Source: Tiliqua scincoides
Taxonomy: Eukaryota; Chordata; Lepidosauria; Squamata; Scincidae
Direction: 5' to 3'
Length of the DNA stretch: 64,000 bases
Assembly (NCBI RefSeq): GCF_035046505.1
Contig: NC_089825.1
Location: 5,529,063 to 5,593,062 of the forward strand
The notes beneath the pieces were generated by a model, which saw only the letters and a program-made list of their open reading frames with translations, was not told where the DNA came from and did no database searches. Both the position numbers and the translations under genes were made by a program. Positions 18,996-56,530 of the stretch are shown piece after piece. Each line of letters starts with the position of its first letter. Positions within the stretch are counted from its first letter, which is position 1.

Positions 18996-20892
18996 CTATA
19001 CAATTGTGAAATACATCTTATCCTTTTGGCATTGCAGGCCCTCTGTCAGTCTTTTCTTAAATGACATTATTGGGATTGTAAAACAAAGTTGAGAACCTTG
19101 GCTGAACTTTTGAAACCAGAAGAAGGGACAGGAGTTAATTCACTTTCAATGAGACAAAACAGAATGTCAAAGTAGAGACTGTTCATCCCCCTCTGCTATT
19201 AATAAATATGATCCAGGACAATTTACAGTTCAGTTTAAACCAATGAATGTGTCAATTTCACTCAAGTGTGCAATGTTGCACAAATGTGGCAAACTAGACT
19301 TCTGTACATACAAATGGAATTTACAAAGTGGATCATATTCAAGATGGGAAAGGCGCATGCAAGCTTCATTCTGAACTAGATTTTAAGTACTGCCTTTGTC
19401 TGGAACACAGGTTGCTATATTTTTTAGGACTAATTCAAAAGTCACTTCCCTTCAAATAGCTGAAAGATTCAAAAAGACATCAGGGTACTTTCATTGGGTC
19501 TGTATTGTGGCGTTGGTGCAGCTTTCCCTTTCAGATTACTTTCAAACTGGTATAGCTAGGCAGAACTGTGGAGTGGGAAGTAATCACATCATATGGCAAG
19601 ATAGAATTGGGGTCTTTAGATTTCTTCCTGAAGTTAAAACACAAGCTCCTGATGGTCTTTAGGTTATAGCTTACATGCCAATAGCCACCATCCATAAAGG
19701 GAAGTATGCTCATTTCTCAAGGGGGGGGGAACCTTCCTTTATTATATTGCCCCTTTTTGAAAGGCACTTGTGCTTATGTTTCAAATGAGAATAATTTTAC
19801 CCCATATTGTCAGGATACCTGTGTTCCAGCTTTTCAATTCAAACACAGCTTTTCTTGCCCAAACATTGACATATTCCCTCCCCCCATAATAAGTTAGATC
19901 CTATAAGACTAATGAGAATATGAAAAAGCTGTAAAATGTTTAGAAACAGTGGAAAAGAAAAACACTAAGCTGTATACAGCTTACAACAACAAATATCCAA
20001 AAATGCATATAAAAAACCCTTGGAGGAAAACCTGCCAGTCCTTTGCACTACTGCAACTACAGTTCCTAGAATTTACCAAGTTGTCAGAAGTGGAGAACAG
20101 TTACTTGGAATTGTGACCAGTGTCACCTTAAAGGAAAGAAATGAACAGAATACAGAAGTTACGTTTAGTTCTTAAAAATCTAGTTAAAGGTTTTGAAATA
20201 TTCCATCATGATGCACTGCACCATTGCACTGACCCTGTAATCACGCAATCCACCGATTTTTACTCCAAGCACCAAAATGGTTTCCTACAAGATTGCAGCT
20301 GACAGTTATCAAGTCAAAGGGCATTAATCATCCCTTCGGCTTATGTAACAGAGGCTGTTCTACTCCATTGTACAACAGATTCCTCTCTAATAGATTTATT
20401 TTGATGAGTGACTAAATTTACTTTTTTCTTGTACTGCATCCATGGAATGTTATTAACAAGTACAGCACATCTGCAGTTTTTACACTGGGAACAAGTTAGC
20501 AGCAGGGCTGAGAAAGTATTTTCATATGAAGCTTGAGCAGATGAAGGTATGATAATCTTGGAAAGAAGACCGAAATTACCTCTCCCCCCCCCCAAAAGAC
20601 AGACATCTGCATGGGATCACTTGGTCTCTGTACACCTCATAAAAACAAGCCAGACAAGGCTTCTCATGTCACTCTCACTTGCACTTTAAGGACAGACTTT
20701 AGTTTAGATCACAGAAATTCATCTATATTACAGATTTATTAGTCACTTCAATTCAAGTAGACTCTGTTCGCACCAAGGCATTAGAAGCGTCAGATCTACC
20801 TTAGGGTTTCAGTGGGCTTCTACAGCGCTACAGCTGGAACCAGTACAGTAGGCTCAAGTAAGTTAATAACCAGTTGGGTCCCCCCACTTGGC
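18996..20892 (-). other. WDR48: WDR48 3' UTR (probable extent)
   Basis: The region after the TGA at 20893-20895 is AT-rich, has no recognisable transposon and carries several AATAAA signals on the minus strand. That suits a long 3' UTR with alternative ends. No other gene is seen. Confidence 0.55.
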
Positions 20893-48210
<27,318 letters not shown>

Positions 48211-48560
48211 CTTGCATGTTGACACTCCGTCGTCATGTCCGGGGTGGGCCTACCACCCGGCCCGGAAGTCCCACTTTCACTGGACTCGCGTCCGGCTCTT
48301 TTCCTTTCCCGCCCACAGCACGGCAAGACGGGGACCTGATAGGCGGAGGGAGGATGATTGACACAGCAAGGGGAGGGACGGAGTGGGGAGCGGTGGTTGC
48401 GGGATTGCTATGACAACCGTTATGGCGGGAGAGTGATGGCGATAAAGGCGGAGTCGCGCTGTGTATCGCGATAGCGGAGGTGGAGCGCGGGAAAAGTGCT
48501 TCGTCGTCCCCGAACTCTTCGAGGCTGTTGTGCGCTGCCTGGTATCAATCCTTCTCCATC
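48211..48560 (-). promoter_or_regulatory. WDR48: WDR48 CpG-island promoter
   Basis: GC- and CpG-rich, no TATA box. It has an ETS site CCGGAAGT at 48262-48269 next to the TISU/YY1 site, and an X-box-like ATTGCTATGACAAC at 48404-48417. The island extends left into intron 1 to about 47950. It might also fire to the right, but no open host exon is seen there. Confidence 0.7.
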
Positions 48561-48649
48561 CAGCTCTGGGTGGCTTGAAGCCAGGCAAGCCAGATGTATA
48601 TGGGCTGTATGGTTGGCTAATTAATTTATGCACACTATATTAATTCATT

Positions 48650-49080
48650 ATTACTTTTATTTTATTATTTTACATATAATAATTAAATAATTATAATTAA
48701 TTATATATGAACTATTATACAATTGATTGATTATAATTATATATTATATTTTACATATATAGTATTTATATATAAAATGGTGTGTGTATATATATTGCTT
48801 TGTGTCTATGCACACACCTATATATATGTATAATGATGTATATATGTAATGTAATATATGTAATTATACCATTATACATACATAAATACATACATGCGCA
48901 CACACACATATATATGTGTATATATATACATATACACACATGCATACATATGGGTAAGTATGTGTGTGTATATATGTACACGCATGTATATATGTGTATA
49001 CATATATACACACACATGTGCACATACATATGTATATATACACACACATGCTTATACATGTGTGTGTATATATAGTATGA
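48650..49080. repeat. AT-rich stretch followed by (TA)n/(CA)n/(TG)n microsatellite
   Basis: TTATAATTAATTATATAT-like sequence passes into alternating TATATATGTATACACACACA blocks to about 49078. Both strands stay open for about 97 codons only because stop codons are rare in such repeats. Confidence 0.9.
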
Positions 49081-49151
49081 AAGATAAATATACAGAGATT
49101 ATTATATACAGCAATAAATTCAATGAAAGAGGCTGTAATCCTAAACACACC

Positions 49152-49240
49152 TGAGGGAAAGGCTGCAATCCCATATACCCTTTTCAGGGAGTAAGACCCA
49201 TTGAACACAATGGGGCTTACTTCTGAGTAGCCACACATAA
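49152..49240. mobile_element. Palindromic AGTAAGNCCC element
   Basis: GGCTGCAATCCCATATACCC, AGTAAGACCCATTGAACACA and ATGGGGCTTACTTCTGAGTA give the typical palindromic core. Right end ATAAGATTG. Confidence 0.75.
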
Positions 49241-49261
49241 GATTGTGTGGACCTCAAGCCC

Positions 49262-49800
49262 ACACAAGAAGTGCCCTGCTAGATTAGGCCAAAAGCGCAC
49301 CTAGTCCAGCCTCCTGTATCTCACTGTGGCCCACTAGGTGCTTGGGGGGCACACAAGGCAACAAGAGACCTGCATCCTGGTGCCCTCCCCTGCATCTGGC
49401 ATTCTGAGGCGGCCTTCTTCTGAAACCAGGAGGTTGCCCAGACCCATCATGGCTTACAACCTGTGATGGGATTTTCCACCAGAAATCTGTCATTTTAAAG
49501 GCACCTAGGCCAGATGCCACCACCAAATCCTATGGCCAGGAGTTCCACAGACCAATTACACATTTGTATTTCCAGTAGAGCCAGGCATTTCCAGAATACA
49601 AGCTTTGTGCCAGGCTGGTGCCAGTCCCTTGCACCTGCCCTTCTGACGTAGCCCACTTCTAAAACCAAGATGTAGCATGTGCCCATCATGGCTTGTCACC
49701 TGTGATGGACTTTATCTCCATCAATCTCCTTTTCAAGGCATTTGGGCCAGATGTCGTCACCACTTCCTGTGGCAAGGAATTCCACAGACAATCACACAAG
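49262..49800 (-). mobile_element. CR1/L3-type LINE 3' ends, two overlapping copies
   Basis: The plus strand reads GCCCTGCTAGATTAGGCC and TAGTCCAGCCTCCTGTATCT up to the coding tail TATGGCCAGGAGTTCCACAG (about 49540). A second tail follows, with GGCAAGGAATTCCACAGA near 49785. Both are 5'-truncated. Confidence 0.75.
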
Positions 49801-52631
49801 TGCCTTTCCAATAGAACCAGGTCCTTCCAATAGAATATAAGCATCCTCCTCCTTGCTCTCTGTCAGGGCAAGCTTGCTGAGAACAAATGAGGAAAGCATC
49901 TTCTGGCAGGCTCACCTGACCTGTTTTGAAGAAGAGGACAAGCAGGCAAGAAGGTGACATGCTCTCCTGCTGCTTCTTCCTCTAGCTTCTTCCTCTAGCT
50001 TTGCTGCTGCAGTTGCTTGCTGCTGGAGGTAGCGGTGAGCTGGTGCTGCAATCCTCTTCTTGCTTCTGGAGAGCAAGCAAGATCAGGGTTGCAGCACAAG
50101 GTGGGCAATGGGCCAGTGGGTGGTGGTGAGCAGATCTGGGCACCCTCACCACCTTGCTGCTTCCCCTAGCACAGTAGCATAGCAAGCTGGGCGTGGCTGG
50201 TGGATAGTAGCAGTAAGCATAGCGCAGGAGCATAGCAAGCTGGGCTGTGTCACTTACCTTTTGGTGATCATCAGGCCCAGCTGCTCCCTGCACCTGCTGG
50301 CGATCATGTATTTGCCGCTCACTGGCAGGCACACAAAGCAACAGAGCCCCAAAATGTATAAGATTCCAATGACAATGTATAGGGAAGCTCATATTTGTGT
50401 TTTTGTAGCACCAGGATAAACTTGTTACTAGACAGAATTTGAATGTGCAGAAAGGGGTGGTAGAGATGATGCAACTCTGACTTTAAAGTGTTGCAGAAAT
50501 ATCCATCTACTCAGTGCTTATGAGGTCACTGCGAAGATCAAAGCACATTCTGGGTAACAAAAGCTTTAATGGGTACTTCTCTTAAAAGCTGTTCACATCC
50601 TCTTATTCTATGTAAACCTTTAAGCATTTAAAAGATTTTAAAGTACAGCTTCTTATATCTTTCTTAGTTCTAATAACGGAAGGAGGCAGGAACCTACTTT
50701 TTATTTTGAAAGAGAATATAATTACTTCACCCAATTAGGATCCAAGCCAGAGGATACCTTCAGAGCATGTGAAAAATCTTTGTTAGCATTTTTGGCCCTG
50801 ACTTGCAGGAAAAAAAATTATGTGTAGGGGAAAATGTAGCCTCAATTCTTGATGCTGTTGGAGATAAATTCTTTCTCACGTGAACTGGTTTTACAGCTGC
50901 CTGGAGAACTGTTTCTATGAGTATGTCTGTCAACCAGGGAATTAGATCTGATCAATCCCACTTCAAAATGATAGCAGCAGCAATAACATACAAATGTGAA
51001 TTAAAATACTTGAAAAATCATCCCATAAACAATCCCGTTTGCATTTCCTATCCTGTGTTGAGGTAGAGGAAAACCAATAGGAGCAAACAGATAATTTACT
51101 TCTATTTGTCTCTCTCTTGTGAAAAAAAATGACTAACCCCTAATATTCTGTAAATAAATACTTGAATGCAGAGGTTGTCAAAGCCTGGTCGTGACAGCGG
51201 TGATTTTTTCTCATGGTTTTTATACTTCAAATAACAGATTCAGAGGAAATCTTGCTTTTTCTGATGTTTGAAAGCGGTAAAATTTAAGCCATACAAATGT
51301 GTCATACTACAATAATAATGCACAGACAGAATTAATTTTATTAATACTGTAATTCTTGTTTCCTCTAATTTTCACTTGGAGCAATTAACAGTTAATCCTA
51401 TGCTCCCATTGCTCCCAGGGCTGCAGCGGTGCCAAGATGGCAACCACTGCATCCAGTGGGGCAGTGCCAGGTCTCCTTGAGGTAAGGGAACAAACGTCCC
51501 CTTACCCTGTGTAGTGTCCAGGCAGCCCCAATGGATCTCCTTGGATCCGCGACTGCTATTGCATGGACACAGATTCAAGGAGACCCGTGTTGGGTTTCCT
51601 GGCCTAGGAGGGTATGGCGGCAGATTTTTAGATTTTTAAATCTAATTTTGCTACTTTTTCCCATAGTGTTCATATTAATAATCTTATATATATACTGTTA
51701 TGTATAAGGAGAAGAAACTTATTTAAAAGGGAAGCCACAAGTATTTGTCTAATATCCAAATAGTTGCATTGGCACTGAAAATAAATGCTAGGTAATTGAT
51801 GGTGCTTGCTCACTGATTATATGTTTTAGAGACTACAAGATTTTTTAAAAAATTGTCTAATTGCCCTTTTCCCTTGGTTCTGATGAGGAAAACCTTTTTG
51901 TGTTATTAGCTTCATAATGTTTTTGTCCAGTGGTGAAATCACTCACCCCCCCTTTAAAAGTTGATAATGTAGAATAATCAGCATCTCCATTTACTACCAC
52001 ATGTGATTTTGTTTCCTGTAATACCTCCTGAAACCTATTTTATAAATTTCAAGCTAAAAACTCATTCTTTCTCTTCTTCACATCTCGTTCCACCACGTCC
52101 AACAGGAGGTAACAGTGAAGAAAACTATTTCTTAAGAATAATACAGGATCAAATATAAGGTGAACTTTTTGCATTTTTTGCAAGAGATTAACTAAGGGGG
52201 AAAAATCTACGTTCTGCTGAGATGGTGTGAAATTGGATGCTTTTATGTAGAAAAATGTAAATTATTCTCATAGTGGCAAAAACTCTGGGCAAAGTAGAAC
52301 AGTTATAGGAAACTATGTGTGAACTTGCTTAATAGATGGCTTCATTTGTTTTAAACCAGCATGTGTTTCGTAAAAATATGCATAATTAGTTGTATCAGTT
52401 GTTCTGTAGAAACAAGTCCTTAAAAATGAGAATTCGGAAAAGAGAGTATGAAGTTATTCGCTCAGGGTGTACTGTCCAGGCACGATGCATAGGCATCTGG
52501 GCAGGCTGAAAGCACCTTGTGGGGTACATTATAAATACTGCTTTTGGTTTTTGTATATTGAAATTTAGATTTTTAACAAAATTGTACTGATTTAATTTAT
52601 TCTTCAAATCATGTTAAAAAAATAATTCTTG

Positions 52632-52842
52632 GTGGTGTAACTTGAAGGGGTGCAAAGCACTAAGTTTTACTGGAAGCCTCACCGCACTGTGCAAGGGGCC
52701 CCTCCCCATCCCCTTCAGCATGCACCTCCTTTTGATCCCACCGCCTGGAATGGCTCCAAAGGGCAGGGGTAGAGGCCCCTTGCACACTGCAGTGAGGCTT
52801 CCTGCAAAACTTAGTGCTTTGCACCCCCTCTAGCTACGCCAC
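52632..52842. mobile_element. Palindromic MITE with ~65-bp arms
   Basis: The left arm GGTGCAAAGCACTAAGTTTT is mirrored by AAAACTTAGTGCTTTGCACC on the right, extending through GGAAGCCTCAC and the GGGGCCCCT inner part. Outer ends GTGGTGTAACTTGA / CTAGCTACGCCAC. A sibling lies at 63206-63427. Confidence 0.85.
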
Positions 52843-53600
52843 TTCATATTCCTATTATGTTTTAAAGACTGAGGCTTATTATTATTGATGTTGTGCCGTT
52901 TGTCCATCTGCAGACTTGGGGGGGGGTGTTGGAAAGGACTCATGGGACAAGGACAGCAGATGAGGAGCTCACAAGCTTGAAGGCAAGCTGAACAAGCAAT
53001 TGTCTGGGCTTACCTTGGCTGACACAATGGAGCACTTAGGATGAACACCTGGGAGAGCATGGACAAAACTGGAAGGCCAGCTGGCTGGGATGCTGCAAGA
53101 GTCTGTCTGTGATGGGGAACCTTGGGGGAAGGAGCTGAGGGGAGCAACCAGACCTGGCCAACTGAGCACCAGCCACAACCTCCCTGGGAGGCCTCTTGAA
53201 TCCCCAGGGTGGAGAAGGAACCAGGGTGCCTCAACCACCTTCCCACCCCAGCTCTGAGGTGGCACTAAGGATCTGTCTGCCCCACAGCAGTTTACTGCCC
53301 CCACAACGGCTCTGTCCTGAAAGGGGTGCACCCTTCAGTGGTGTGGACCTCTCACAGTGGTACCTTATTGCTGTGATTCTGCCTGCAAGTGGCAGGGTGA
53401 CAGCAGTGCTCTCCTTATGCCATCTCTGTGAATGGTGCTCTGCAAAGAATGAGAAGGCAGGTTCCCTGCCCCAGTCAGCTCACAATCTGAAAGAGTCACA
53501 AGGGAGATAACTGAGGGAAGGAGAGAAAAGTGGAGACAGAAAGAAATTGGAAGCACATGCAATGATTTCAGTTACGTGAACTTAGACCATTCCTATAGGG

Positions 53601-53981
53601 TAGTGTTTCTCAAACTGTGGGTTGAGACCCACTAGGTGGTTGCGAGCCAATTTCAGGTGGGTCCCCATTCATTTCAATATTTTATTTTTACTATATTAGA
53701 CTTAATATATTAAAAATAAACTATGCTACCCTGGTGTGTGACTGCATCTGGGGAAATGTTACAGCTCTGTACTTTTAACAGGCTACTATGTTTGTGCTTT
53801 TAACAATGATAGTCAATGGGACTTACTCCTGGGAAAGTTTGGGCAGGATTGCAGCCTAGGATTGTTAAAAGTTTTCCTGCTTGATGATGTCATTTCTGGT
53901 CATGACATCACTTCCGGTGGGTCCTGATAGATTCTCATTCTAAAGAAATGGGTCCCAGTGCTAAACATCTGAGAACCACAG
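53601..53981. mobile_element. hAT non-autonomous transposon with perfect 8-bp target duplication
   Basis: It starts TAGTGTTTCTCAAACTGTGG and ends CATCTGAGAACCACAG, flanked on both sides by CTATAGGG (53593-53600, 53982-53989). It contains GACATCACTTCCGGTGGGTC. No transposase. Confidence 0.9.
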
Positions 53982-55586
53982 CTATAGGGTGTACCAGGGT
54001 TGGGCCAAAGGTTTGAGAGATATAGGTTTTGAGAGGGATTTGTGGGTCAAAGAGAAGAAGCATCTTGGAGATGTTCTTGGAGGCAGTTAAAGCATATGTG
54101 ACAGAGAAAGCGTGCAGTTTTCTGAGATGCTCAGATGATTGAGGATGGTGGAACCAGATGAGTCAAAGTTGCAGGAAGGGGTATATCAAAATGTTAAAGT
54201 GGAAAGATGAAGGGGGAGCAAAGTTATGGATGATTTTGAAGGTGAGGAAGAGGATCTTATGCAGGATCCCGGAAGCCAGTGTAGGAATTTACGGAATGGG
54301 GTATGTGATCAGAGCAATAAGAGAGAGGAATGATTTTTGTAACAGAATGCCGGAGAGTGGTGATGGAATCAAGGTGAGGCAACAGATAAGATTTCTTCTG
54401 ATTATCTGGACAATAAACAGACTTTTGTTGAGGTGGCAGAGATGAAGGGCCATCTTTCTGTTATCTAGTGAAGGAAGAAGTGACAGGATTTAGCAAAGGA
54501 CTGAAGAATGGAGTTTTAGGGTGTAAGGGAGGGCAGAAAAGGGAGCAAAGTTGGGGAATCAGAGGGAGAAAGGTTCCTATGGTTAGTGCCACAGCAAAAA
54601 ACTGTGGCTGGAAAGTGGTTCTCTTTGGCCTGAACCATTGCCAGTTACTTCTGTTTTGGGAGACCAGATGCAACATGAGGTGGTGTTTCCAAAGTGTCGA
54701 GTTGTTTCACCTGGGTAAACAGAAAGATTGCTGCTGTGTGTTGTGTGTCACTGATATCAGCATCTTCAGATCAAACTAGATGCAACAGTCGCATTTGTCT
54801 AAGCATTTTTTTGGGGTTGAAAAGCTGTATATCGATATATAGGAATACATACTATTTATAGTAATATACTGTTCACATATGAAGTGGGAATAGAGCCTGC
54901 TTTTAGAAACAGAAGAGGCATGCTTCACATAGTGCCTTTTCATGCTACATGTCAGTGCTGTTCAGCAGTTGTCCCAGTCCAGGGTCTCTCTGACAGATCT
55001 TGTACTCTCCTGGTTCACTGGCCAAACACTCCCTCAGAGAGACAGAAATGCATATTCCTTCCCAATTTGTTCTTGTGTTTCCTACTACCTCTAGGGTCTT
55101 AATAATCCAGGATTGAGCAGGGTACAATTCCGAGGCAAAAAGCCAAACGTGGAGTCCAAGTTCTTGCGCACAGTCACCTGACTGACTGAACTCACCAAAC
55201 AGGTGGGCGTACAAGTCCTCAGGACAAACCGCCCTCCACTAGGCACTACCACCCCTTCTAACAGCCAGTCTTTCAGCCAAGGGAAAGTTGAAGTACTACA
55301 GGTGGGCAGCTCAATCCTAAACTACCTGGCACCAGAGGAAAAAATGGTTACTGTTGCATCCTATGGACACTGCGGCAACTGCCAGAGTCTTCTTGGGGAA
55401 GGGGACCCCCGGATAAGGGCACAGACCCCACAATGGGTCTCCTGCAGTCTACACCAGCTCTTTTGTCGGCGCAGACTGGAGGGGCTCCGTGTCGGGCTTT
55501 TCAGTCCAACACACAACATTGGATCTGGCGGAGCAGGACTCTACTGGTCCCACCCCCCTCTGCCCTGGTTAGTGACCCAGTTCAGA

Positions 55587-55589
55587 TAG

Positions 55590-55620
<31 letters not shown>
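55587..55620. repeat. (TAA)n microsatellite
   Basis: About ten TAA units, directly next to the 3' end of the antisense SINE that follows. Such simple tails are common at SINE ends. Confidence 0.9.
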
Positions 55621-55621
<1 letters not shown>

Positions 55622-55960
55622 GGTATTTATATACCACCTTTCTTGGTCTTTATTCAAGACTTTATTCAAGGCGGTTTACATAGGCAGGCTTTTATTTAAA
55701 TCCCTTATTAAATAGGGATTTTTACAATTTTGAAAGAAGGTTCTTTCTTTCAAGAACCACTACATTCAGGTGTTTCATTCCGATCTGGCTTCACATTCTG
55801 GCCTCCATCCTCCCACACTCAGAGCAGATGGAATTGCTCGGCTTCAGCTTGTCAGCTGCTTCAAGGTCGCACGGTGCCGGTGGCCTCGAACTGGCGACCT
55901 TGTGGATGTTATCTTCAGGCAGACGGAGGCTCTACCCTCTAGACCAGACCTCCTGCCCAG
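55622..55960 (-). repeat. SINE, full-length copy with tRNA-like head at the right end
   Basis: From the left: GGTATTTATATACCACCTTT, AAGGCGGTTTACATAGGCAG, CACTCAGAGCAGATGGAATT, then CCTCGAACTGGCGACC (reverse B box) and CTCTAGACCAGACCTCCTGC (reverse A-box end). The two GORASP1 3' UTR copies belong to this family. Confidence 0.8.
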
Positions 55961-56260
55961 ACCAGATAGCTACAGTTCCTATCCAAAAGTATATGCAATT
56001 TGCTGCCCTGGTTAGTCTAAGAGTAGTGACCCAGTTCAGACAGCTGCAGGTCTTATCCAAAAGTATGTGCAATGCTGTGGGGGGACTTTAAATACTTTTG
56101 GCCAAATGTTCAACCTTGCTATGTTATTCCAATGTTAGAGAAAATGAAAAAATACCAATTTCTCTAAAATAATCTGAACTGTGTGACTTTTACTATCAAC
56201 TGTATTCGCACCATAATCAGAATATTTGTCTGTTCCCATCTGTATCAGCAGTGAACGAAG

Positions 56261-56530
56261 ATGCCAAACTTTTCTTTTTCAACGGCTAATAATTTCCTCC
56301 GTTTCACGCCTGAGACCTTGGATCAAATTTTAAAGAGAATTGCTGAGAAGGAAGCGAGGAGTACCCAGGCCTCCAAGGAGGGTGAAGATGACCAGCAAGA
56401 AGAGGAAAATATTCGACCGCAGCTTGATCTGAAAAACTTCAAAAAATTGCCAGCCCTTTATGGAAAACCCCCTCCGTGGCTCATTGGAGAACCTTTGGAG
56501 GATGTTGATCCCTATTACAGGGATCGTAAG
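56261..56530 (+). CDS. SCN11A: Sodium channel coding exon 1
   Basis: Residues 1-90, [20 protein letters not shown] to DPYYRDRK; human SCN5A has 91. An acceptor-like CTGTATCAG ends at 56248, so the exon probably begins at 56249 and the 5' UTR has an upstream exon. Donor AAG|GTTATA is weak, but the phase demands it. Confidence 0.93.

Larger units (their letters stand above)
48561..56248. other. Intergenic spacer between WDR48 and the sodium channel gene
   Basis: It holds an AT/CA-rich microsatellite block (48650-49080), a palindromic element (49152-49240), CR1 tails (49262-49800), a long-armed palindromic MITE (52632-52842), a hAT (53601-53981), a MITE-like stretch (55310-55580) and a SINE (55622-55960). 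The stretches 50400-52600 and 54000-55300 look mostly unique. Non-coding upstream exons of the channel gene may lie here but cannot be called. Confidence 0.6.

Noticed and set aside
48766-49154. Open frames of about 90-124 codons on both strands
   Set aside because: They translate (TA)n/(CA)n microsatellite (runs of Y, I, C, H, V, T) and are not coding.
49982-50392. Exon-like minus-strand stretch near 50265-50330 (SGKYMIASRCREQLGLMITK before a GTAAGT)
   Set aside because: It has a good donor and a neat short frame, but no acceptor or partner exon that I could support and no protein that I recognise; possibly part of an unknown transposon.
54145-54450. 95-codon plus-strand frame (AKLWMILKVRKRILCRIPEA and so on)
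   Set aside because: The DNA looks like a decayed interspersed repeat (GGAGCAAAGTTATGGATGAT, AGGAAGAGGATCTTATGCAG) with no protein family match; not called as a gene.
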